DNA of 11,716 nt from contig CAIZMD010000353.1 of NCBI GenBank assembly GCA_903933995.1, positions 1 through 11,716 of the forward strand, written 5' to 3'. The translations under genes were made by a program, and so were the position numbers. The notes under the pieces are model-generated. The model saw only the letters and a program-made list of their open reading frames with translations, did not search any database and was not told where the DNA came from. Positions within the stretch are counted from its first letter, which is position 1. Each line of letters starts with the position of its first letter. Of the stretch, positions 6,787-11,716 are shown piece by piece. Origin of the DNA: an uncultured Bacteroidota bacterium (GTDB lineage Bacteria > Bacteroidota > Bacteroidia > Chitinophagales > Chitinophagaceae).

Positions 6787-7630
6787 ATTGCAGATAATCC
6801 GTTAAAACAATGGATTCCTTTGCTTCTTTTACATCGTGCACACGCAGCAGATTGGCACCTGCTAATAAACCTGCTGTATGCAAGACCGTGGTTCCATTTA
6901 ATGCTTCGGCAGCTGTTACTCCTAAGGTTTTATAAATGCTTGATTTTCTAGAAACACCCAATAAAATGGGGCAGTCCAGGATCTTTAAATGATTCAAGTC
7001 TCTTACCAATTGAAAATTTTCGGCAGCAGTATTGCCAAAACCAAATCCAGGATCAATGATTAGGTCCTTAATACCTGCCGCCATACACGCAGCTTTTCTT
7101 TCTATAAAAAAGTCTAGCACCGTTCTACTAATATTATCCGTTGGAAGTCTGTGATGCATATTGTCTAAACTGCCTGCCATATGCATAGCAATATAGGGAG
7201 TGTTTAAAGCAGCAACCGTAGCAAGCATTTCAGGAAAAAACAATCCAGCACTGATATCATTGACTATATCGGCGCCAGCCAGAACCGCGGCTTGCACCAC
7301 AGCAGGGTAGAAGCTATCTATTGAAATCAAAACATGGGGATAGGCCAATTTGAGGGCTTGGATCATGGGTAACACCCGTTCTATTTCTATGTCAGGGCCT
7401 ACCATCTCTGCCCCAGGCCGGGTACTTTGCCCACCTATATCTAGAATGGCAGCTCCTGCTTCAATCATGCTTTTTGCCTTTTCCAAAACCGTATCCAAAG
7501 CGGTTCTACTTTCAGCGTGAAAACTATCTGGGGTGGCATTGAGTATACCCATAACTTGGGCTGTTGGCCAATGAACCAATCTTCCCTTACAGTTAAGCGT
7601 GAAACTATTGCGGTTTGAATTATCTTGCAT
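6785..7630 (-). CDS. folP: Dihydropteroate synthase
   Basis: The enzyme joins p-aminobenzoate to 6-hydroxymethyl-dihydropterin diphosphate to make dihydropteroate, the sulfonamide-sensitive step of folate synthesis, in the cytosol. I start it at the ATG at 7630, giving 281 residues. An open frame continues 25 codons further upstream, but that part is hydrophobic, unlike the family, and overlaps the divergent gene at 7675. In this numbering, VMGILNATPDSF (26-37) is the first pterin loop, DIGGQSTRPGA (64-74) the second, IDSF (104-107) a pterin contact, DIVNDISAG (121-129) follows, IIDPGFGFGN (191-200) binds pterin, GVSRKS (225-230) contacts diphosphate and pABA, and LRVHDV (262-267) is the C-terminal signature. 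All motifs are intact. A -7 element lies just before the chosen start. Confidence 0.96.
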   Translation of the reverse strand: MQDNSNRNSFTLNCKGRLVHWPTAQVMGILNATPDSFHAESRTALDTVLEKAKSMIEAGAAILDIGGQSTRPGAEMVGPDIEIERVLPMIQALKLAYPHVLISIDSFYPAVVQAAVLAGADIVNDISAGLFFPEMLATVAALNTPYIAMHMAGSLDNMHHRLPTDNISRTVLDFFIERKAACMAAGIKDLIIDPGFGFGNTAAENFQLVRDLNHLKILDCPILLGVSRKSSIYKTLGVTAAEALNGTTVLHTAGLLAGANLLRVHDVKEAKESIVLTDYLQ

Positions 7631-7636
7631 GCAGTT

Positions 7637-7644
7637 CAAAGATA
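7637..7644 (-). promoter_or_regulatory. Candidate -7 promoter element for folP
   Basis: The minus strand reads TATCTTTG, a full match to TAnnTTTG, ending 6 nt before the folP ATG at 7630. If used, the mRNA would be leaderless or nearly so. It also supports the 7630 start over the upstream 7705 start, which would lie ahead of this promoter. No clear -33 element is seen. Confidence 0.45.
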
Positions 7645-7674
7645 TTACTAAGCATTTAACGGCGTATAAGCAAA

Positions 7675-8223
7675 ATGGATACGAATCAACAATATGATCA
7701 AGCAATACAGGGTTGTAAGGATATTTTTATCAAGAAAACCAAAGACTATGGTACTGCTTGGAGGGTCTTAAGAAGCATTTCTGTTGTAGATCAGATTTAT
7801 ATTAAAGCCTTGAGAATCCGTACTATACAAGACAAACGTACACAAAAAGTAGAAGACGGGATTCCCTCAGAATTCAAAGGTATTGTCAACTATGCCGTGA
7901 TTGGTTTAATTCAATTAGCCTTGGATAATCCAACGGTTGAAGAAGTGGCTGTAGAGAAAGTGGATAAATGGTACCAGGAATATGTCACGTTTGCACGCAA
8001 TACCATGCTCAACAAGAACCATGATTATGGTGAAGCTTGGAGAGACATGAGTCAAGAAAGCTTTGCCGATCTGATTTTGGTAAAGCTTTTGCGTATAAAA
8101 CAGATTCTTCAAAATGATGGGAAGACCCTGATTTCTGAAGGCATTGACGCCAACTATGTAGACATTTTGAACTATGCAGTTTTTGCATTGATATTAATGG
8201 AAGAAGGAAAACACAAAAGCTAA
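7675..8223 (+). CDS. DUF1599 protein with two tandem copies of the domain
   Basis: This is a 182-residue, mostly alpha-helical, probably cytosolic protein of the DUF1599 family; to my knowledge its cellular function is not established. The protein is an internal duplication. Copy 1 (about 17-82) has KKTKDYGTAWRVL, IYIKALRIRTIQ and GIVNYAVIGLIQL. Copy 2 (about 106-174) has NKNHDYGEAWRDM, ILVKLLRIKQIL and DILNYAVFALILM, in the same order. The conserved core is therefore DYG-x-AWR, then K-x-LRI, then NYA. In some phages this domain is linked to nucleotide modification, as I recall from its Pfam description; applying that here is inference. The gene is 44 bp from divergent folP and 1 bp upstream of the DoxX-type gene, which implies one transcript with the latter. 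The ATG at 7675 keeps the first repeat complete. There is no signal peptide or membrane segment. Confidence 0.88.
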   Translation: MDTNQQYDQAIQGCKDIFIKKTKDYGTAWRVLRSISVVDQIYIKALRIRTIQDKRTQKVEDGIPSEFKGIVNYAVIGLIQLALDNPTVEEVAVEKVDKWYQEYVTFARNTMLNKNHDYGEAWRDMSQESFADLILVKLLRIKQILQNDGKTLISEGIDANYVDILNYAVFALILMEEGKHKS

Positions 8224-8224
8224 T

Positions 8225-9343
8225 ATGAAAATACTGCTATTGGTTATCAGATGGGTGGTGGGCTTATTGTTCATCTTTTCTGGTTTGGTTAAAGCCAATG
8301 ATCCACTTGGATTGGCCTATAAAATGCAGGAATTTTTTGAAGTATGGGGTTTACATGGTTTACAAGACTATACCCTTTGGTTTTCCTTGTTGATGAATAC
8401 TTTTGAAGTAGTGGCCGGTGTAGCTGTAATAGTTGGTTGGAGGATGAAACTATTTAGCTGGTTGCTGTTAATCCTAATTGTCTTTTTTACTTTTCTAACT
8501 GGTTATGCCGTCTTGTCTGGCAAAATCAAAACCTGTGGATGTTTTGGAGATTGTATTCCACTTAGTGCAGAGCAATCGTTTATCAAAGACTTGATCTTAC
8601 TGGCTTTGATCATTTTCTTATTCTTGATGCGAAACAAAATTCAACCCGCACTAACCAGTAAAAAGGCTTTTAAAACAATATTGTTTAGTTTGATAGCCAC
8701 CGCTTTTTTGCAGTACCGAGATTTGAAATATTTGCCTGTTGTAGATTGTTTGCCATATAAAAAGGGGAATGATATTGTACAACAAATGCAAGTACCTGCA
8801 GGAGCCATTCCTGACAGTCTTACCTTAAATTTTGTATACAAGAAAAATGGTAAAATCATCAATTTTGACCAAGCACATTTTCCTGATGATTTTGATTCTA
8901 CTTATGAATATTTAGATCGCAAAGACGTAGTTGCCAAAAAAGGAAATGGATTGGTAGCACCCATTGCAGATTTTAGTTTACAAACCCTTTCTGGTGCAGA
9001 TACCACCAGGGGCATATTCCAGACTGATAAGTATATCTTGGTTATGGCCAGGGATTTTGAAGAGTATGACAATTGGAAAACCGCCATTCATGCATTCATC
9101 CAAGAAGCACAGTCCAAACACGTTCCCATCTTTTTGGTTACAGCTGATGCCAATACAGCTAGCGAACATTTTAGAACCATTGAAATTCTCAAATGCGATG
9201 CTACGGTTATGAAAACTGCAGCTAGGGTAAAACCTACTATTATGTTGATGGAGCGTTCAAAAATCAAAGAGAAATTCAGTGCTTATAATCAAAGCCTGAT
9301 GCAAGACGCTGTTGAAATTCTAATGGGTAGAAAACTTAACTGA
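8225..9343 (+). CDS. DoxX/MauE-type membrane protein with C-terminal thioredoxin-like domain (BT_3928-like)
   Basis: This 372-residue inner-membrane protein has about five helices: roughly 4-22, 50-71, 74-96, 118-135 and 147-163. The first helix ends in the DoxX/MauE-like FSGLVKANDPLGLAYKM. Between helices 3 and 4 lies KTCGCFGDC (Cys104, Cys106, Cys110), a probable redox or metal-binding cysteine cluster; after helix 5 comes VVDCLPYKKGNDI (Cys175). Residues about 245-372 look like a thioredoxin fold, with strand KYILVMARDF, helix DNWKTAIHAFIQEA, strand PIFLVTAD and a likely cis-proline in RVKPTIMLM. The position where thioredoxins carry CxxC reads DFEEYDNW, so this domain lacks the dithiol. 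The gene follows DUF1599 by 1 bp, and its last 8 bp overlap the end of the convergent DUF721 gene. A role in thiol or quinone redox is plausible but unproven. Confidence 0.85.
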   Translation: MKILLLVIRWVVGLLFIFSGLVKANDPLGLAYKMQEFFEVWGLHGLQDYTLWFSLLMNTFEVVAGVAVIVGWRMKLFSWLLLILIVFFTFLTGYAVLSGKIKTCGCFGDCIPLSAEQSFIKDLILLALIIFLFLMRNKIQPALTSKKAFKTILFSLIATAFLQYRDLKYLPVVDCLPYKKGNDIVQQMQVPAGAIPDSLTLNFVYKKNGKIINFDQAHFPDDFDSTYEYLDRKDVVAKKGNGLVAPIADFSLQTLSGADTTRGIFQTDKYILVMARDFEEYDNWKTAIHAFIQEAQSKHVPIFLVTADANTASEHFRTIEILKCDATVMKTAARVKPTIMLMERSKIKEKFSAYNQSLMQDAVEILMGRKLN

Positions 9344-9617
9344 TAATTACTTCATCAATCACGGTTTCACCAAAGGCTTCATTGACCCTTGCTATAATCT
9401 GGGGTTTCTGAAATTGTAATTCATTCTTCAAAGGGCCAACTGCAGTTTGGATATAGAGTTTCTTATTGAAGATTTTAATCTTATCCGTGTATTTGGCAAT
9501 GGTTTTTCCCATTAGCTTTTCCCAAATAGCTTCTATTTGAACCGCTTTTACACCGCTATCCAACCTGCTTTTTTTTAAAAACCCTTTGATGGCATCGCCA
9601 ATATGAAATTCAGACAT
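9336..9617 (-). CDS. DUF721 (DciA-like) protein
   Basis: This 93-residue protein matches the short DUF721 family, related to the C-terminal-independent core of DciA, the replicative helicase loader/operator found in bacteria that lack DnaC. Visible features are the family-typical LDSGVKAVQIEAIWEKLMG (19-37) with the conserved Trp32, then KTIAKYTDKIKIFNKKLYIQ and LKNELQFQKPQIIARVNEAFG, where the L-x-NEL-x-F motif is characteristic. It lies 14 bp downstream of recF on the same strand, so the two are co-transcribed; this recF neighbourhood is common for DUF721 genes. Its end overlaps the convergent membrane-protein gene by 8 bp with no terminator visible. Family membership is clear; helicase loading in this organism is inferred from distant relatives. 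Confidence 0.88.
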   Translation of the reverse strand: MSEFHIGDAIKGFLKKSRLDSGVKAVQIEAIWEKLMGKTIAKYTDKIKIFNKKLYIQTAVGPLKNELQFQKPQIIARVNEAFGETVIDEVIIS

Positions 9618-9631
9618 GGGTCAAAGTTAGG

Positions 9632-10720
9632 TTAGTTGTTTAATTCTATCAATTGGAAACTGGTTTGTATTTGGTCCATTTGCTCTTTTAACCTTTCAGG
9701 ATGGGTATCTGTGATAAAAACCTGGCCATCGCTCTGCGTACAAACCCATTGCAATAATTGAAACATGCGTGTTTTGTCTAATTTCTCAAACACATCATCT
9801 AATAACAAAATGGGAGTGAAGCCTTTTTCTTTTTTCAGCACCTGCCATTCGGCCAATTTAAGCGCAAAAAGCAAACTCTTTCTTTGTCCTTGTGAGGCTT
9901 CCGTTTTAAAAGACTGATCTTGTAATTGAAATACCAAATCATCTCGATGAATACCGGCTGAAGTTCTTTGCAAGGCTTTATCTTTTGGAAGATTGGAACC
10001 CAATAAAGCCAAAATATCTGCCCCATGCAATTGAGACTGGTATTGCAATTGAATATTATCTGACTGACCCGCAATTTTTTGATAAATTTCTCCCACCAAG
10101 GGTAGGTATTGAGCCAAGAATTCTTGCCTGATTTGATAAATTTGATTACCCTGAACCGATAACTGTTGGTCCAAAATAGAAAGCAGGGTTTCATCCAAAC
10201 TACCCTGATCTGCCCATAGTTTTAACAAACTATTCCGTTGTTGTAAAATCTTATTGTACTGTATTAAAGATAGCAGATAGGGTTTATTAATTTGGGAGAG
10301 GATACTATCTATCAATTTGCGTCTTTCTTCACTAGCTCCACCAATTAGGGTAATATCATCTGGGGCAATCATCACTGCTGGAAACTTGCCCAAATGGTCG
10401 CTGAATTTTTGATAGGGCTCCCCATTCAAGTTCATTTCCTTGCGGTTATTCTCACGCATAATGTAAATCAACTCCTGTGTTTCCCCATTCAAATCATAAT
10501 TACCCACCAGTCTCAAACCCTGTAACCCATGGTGTACATTGGTTTGATCAGCCCTTGAAAAATAGCTTTTGGCAAAACTCAAATAATGAATGGCGTCTAG
10601 CTGATTGGTTTTTCCTGTTCCATTCTTGCCACAAATACCAACCACTCTTTCTTGAAAAAGAAAGCCTTGGTTCAAGTAATTTCTAAACTGAATCAGTTCT
10701 ATTTGGTTTAATCGGAGCAT
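9632..10720 (-). CDS. recF: DNA replication and repair protein RecF
   Basis: RecF is an ABC-type, SMC-like ATPase that works with RecO and RecR to load RecA at gapped DNA. The 362 residues are the normal length. GKNGTGKT (31-38) is Walker A, followed by NQLDAIHYLSFAKSYF, the RecF signature around residue 50. FPAVMIAPDDITLIGG (113-128) and ERRKLIDSIL (132-141) are also typical. SQGQRKSLLFALKLAEW (276-292) is the ABC signature, ILLLDDVFEKLD (304-315) holds Walker B and the D-loop, and FITDTHPE (335-342) ends the nucleotide-binding core. No key residue is missing. It leads the recF-DUF721 operon and diverges from pyrR across 82 bp. The first ATG is directly followed by the RecF-typical LRLNQIELIQFRNY, so that start is secure. 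dnaA and dnaN, often adjacent to recF elsewhere, are absent here, as is usual in Bacteroidota. Confidence 0.96.
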   Translation of the reverse strand: MLRLNQIELIQFRNYLNQGFLFQERVVGICGKNGTGKTNQLDAIHYLSFAKSYFSRADQTNVHHGLQGLRLVGNYDLNGETQELIYIMRENNRKEMNLNGEPYQKFSDHLGKFPAVMIAPDDITLIGGASEERRKLIDSILSQINKPYLLSLIQYNKILQQRNSLLKLWADQGSLDETLLSILDQQLSVQGNQIYQIRQEFLAQYLPLVGEIYQKIAGQSDNIQLQYQSQLHGADILALLGSNLPKDKALQRTSAGIHRDDLVFQLQDQSFKTEASQGQRKSLLFALKLAEWQVLKKEKGFTPILLLDDVFEKLDKTRMFQLLQWVCTQSDGQVFITDTHPERLKEQMDQIQTSFQLIELNN

Positions 10721-10802
10721 TGAGGCAGCAAATTAATCAACTCATTGCTGAATAAAGCGGTAAGTCTGAAAGAAAGGATTTATTTTTATTAAAATTTTTG
10801 TT

Positions 10803-11330
10803 TTGAAGACCATCTTATCAAAGGAACAACTGGCATTAACCATCAAAAGACTGGCTCATCAGATACTGGAGAACCATCCTAGGTTGGAAGATACTGTAAT
10901 CATCGGTCTACAGCCAAGGGGTATTTTTTTGAGTGACCGCATCGTACAGGAATTAGAGAAACTGGTTCCGCCAGCTACAATTCAATATGGCAAATTGGAT
11001 ATTACCTTTTATAGAGACGATGTGCGCAAAAGCCTTCACATTGCTTCTAACACAGATATTCCATTTAGCATTGAAAACAAAAACGTGATCTTGGTAGACG
11101 ATGTCTTGTACACAGGAAGAACCATCAGAGCGGCATTGGACGCCTTGCTGGATTATGGAAGACCTGCTAAAGTGGCTTTATGTGTACTGGTAGACAGAAG
11201 GTTTAGTAGGGAATTACCTATTCAACCTGATTACCTAGGAAAGGCCATTGACACCATTTACTCCCAAAGAGTAACGGTTTTGTGGAAAGAAAACAACGAT
11301 AGCGAACAAGTCATGCTGTTGGATAACTAA
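10803..11330 (+). CDS. pyrR: PyrR: pyrimidine operon regulator / uracil phosphoribosyltransferase
   Basis: PyrR proteins combine uracil phosphoribosyltransferase activity with, in Firmicutes, UMP-dependent RNA binding that attenuates pyr genes. The 175 residues are close to the family length. VIIGLQPRGIFLSDRI (32-46) is the N-terminal PRTase loop, YGKLDITFYRDD (62-73) is specific to PyrR, and VILVDDVLYTGRTIRAALDA (95-114) is the PRPP-binding site. RPAKVALCVLVDR (120-132) follows. The start must be TTG at 10803: the only in-frame ATG is near the C-terminus, the next in-frame stop upstream is at 10767, and the TTG is followed at once by the conserved KTILSKEQL. pyrB starts 21 bp after its stop. 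No antiterminator or terminator hairpin is visible in the 82-bp leader or the 21-bp gap, so how, or whether, it regulates RNA is unclear. Confidence 0.94.
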   Translation: MKTILSKEQLALTIKRLAHQILENHPRLEDTVIIGLQPRGIFLSDRIVQELEKLVPPATIQYGKLDITFYRDDVRKSLHIASNTDIPFSIENKNVILVDDVLYTGRTIRAALDALLDYGRPAKVALCVLVDRRFSRELPIQPDYLGKAIDTIYSQRVTVLWKENNDSEQVMLLDN

Positions 11331-11336
11331 ATCATT

Positions 11337-11344
11337 TATCTTTG
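11337..11344 (+). promoter_or_regulatory. Candidate internal -7 promoter element before pyrB
   Basis: TATCTTTG fully matches TAnnTTTG and lies between the pyrR stop and the pyrB ATG, ending 7 nt before the ATG at 11352. A start here would give a leaderless pyrB transcript in addition to any read-through from pyrR. No -33 element at proper spacing is evident; the nearest TTG (11319-11321) is only 15 bp away. Confidence 0.35.
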
Positions 11345-11351
11345 TTCTTTA

Positions 11352-11716
11352 ATGAAACTATCTACCAAACACTTACTTGGTATTAAGCACCTCACCGCCG
11401 AGGATATACAGCTTATTCTATCTACCGCTGAACAATTCAAGGAAGTTTTACAAAGACCAGTAAAGAAAGTACCATCGCTGCGCGATGTAACTATTGTGAA
11501 CCTGTTTTACGAAAACAGCACCCGCACTAGAATGTCTTTTGAACTAGCTGAAAAAAGACTTTCCGCTGATACCCTCAATTTTGCAGCCAGTAGTTCTTCT
11601 GCAGCAAAAGGGGAGACATTGCTTGATACCGTGAACAATATTTTGAGCATGAAAGTAGATATGGTGGTCATGAGGCATAGCGCTTCTGGAGCACCCCATT
11701 TCTTGGCCAAACATAT
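11352..11716 (+). CDS. pyrB: Aspartate carbamoyltransferase catalytic subunit (partial, N-terminal 121 residues)
   Basis: The enzyme condenses carbamoyl phosphate and aspartate to carbamoyl aspartate, the committed step of pyrimidine synthesis. The frame opens at the ATG at 11352 and runs off the right edge with no stop. The protein starts MKLSTKHLLGIKHLTAEDIQ. LFYENSTRTRMSFELAEKRL (51-70) contains the carbamoyl-phosphate-binding STRTR (56-60), and SSSAAKGETLLDTVNNI (81-97) is the loop supplying the active-site lysine (Lys86) from the neighbouring subunit. VVMRHSASGAPHFLA (105-119) gives the HxxSG-type segment typical of PyrB. ATCase is preferred over ornithine carbamoyltransferase because of this segment and the pyrR neighbour. 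It is 21 bp downstream of pyrR and probably co-transcribed. The C-terminal aspartate-binding domain lies outside the window. Confidence 0.95.
   Translation, partial: MKLSTKHLLGIKHLTAEDIQLILSTAEQFKEVLQRPVKKVPSLRDVTIVNLFYENSTRTRMSFELAEKRLSADTLNFAASSSSAAKGETLLDTVNNILSMKVDMVVMRHSASGAPHFLAKH

Noticed and set aside
7631..7705. N-terminal extension of dihydropteroate synthase from an ATG at 7705
   Set aside because: The extra 25 residues are Cys/Leu-rich and unlike the family, they overlap the start of the divergent DUF1599 gene, and a -7 element lies between this start and the one at 7630.
9835..10194. 119-codon open frame on the minus strand in a second frame inside recF
   Set aside because: It overlaps the RecF frame on the same strand and has a low-complexity Cys/Phe/Trp/Lys composition; RecF is complete and intact across this region.
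10721..10802. Riboswitch or PyrR attenuator upstream of pyrR
   Set aside because: The stretch is short, very A/T-rich, and no terminator stem or antiterminator pairing could be drawn by eye.

Overview
The window reads as a stretch of ordinary chromosome from a member of the Bacteroidota, most likely a Chitinophagales/Sphingobacteriales-type organism. Four things suggest this. Start codons lack Shine-Dalgarno sequences and are preceded by A-rich leaders. Several intergenic gaps carry the Bacteroidota -7 promoter element TAnnTTTG. A tandem DUF1599 protein and a DoxX-type (BT_3928-like) membrane protein, both typical of this phylum, sit next to each other. The FKBP lipoprotein has a short Bacteroidota-style lipobox. 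The family-level placement is inference. Nothing in the sequence indicates a phage, plasmid, IS element, CRISPR array, tRNA or rRNA.

Layout. Positions 1-1103 (minus strand) hold two regulator genes in one operon: a cupin-type AraC regulator, and a LacI-family regulator whose C-terminal part lies beyond the left edge. They diverge from xylB-xylA (1241-4082, plus), the two enzymes that take D-xylose to D-xylulose 5-phosphate. The 137-bp divergent gap holds a promoter element and two inverted repeats that could be operators. Next come a small heptamer repeat patch and a strong bidirectional terminator, which closes both xylA and the convergent ndk (minus, 4262-4678).

Divergent from ndk is a two-gene operon of nrnA (DHH/DHHA1 oligoribonuclease/pAp phosphatase) and a lipoprotein with two FKBP-like domains (4810-6745), closed by a terminator next to the convergent folP (6785-7630, minus). 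Divergent from folP is a tight pair: a duplicated DUF1599 protein and a five-helix DoxX/MauE-type membrane protein with a CGCFGDC motif and a thioredoxin-like tail without CxxC (7675-9343). This pair is the least understood part of the window. It overlaps the end of the minus-strand recF-DUF721 (DciA-like) pair (9336-10720). Divergent from recF is pyrR, which starts at TTG, followed by the first 121 codons of pyrB, cut by the right edge.

Functionally the window combines an inducible-looking xylose module with housekeeping genes: nucleotide balance (ndk, nrnA, pyrR-pyrB), folate synthesis (folP), DNA repair and replication (recF, DUF721) and envelope protein folding (FKBP). The most useful leads are the DUF1599/DoxX pair, the dual-regulator xylose control region, the very short predicted leaders at nrnA, folP and pyrB, and a pyrR-pyrB unit with no visible attenuator.
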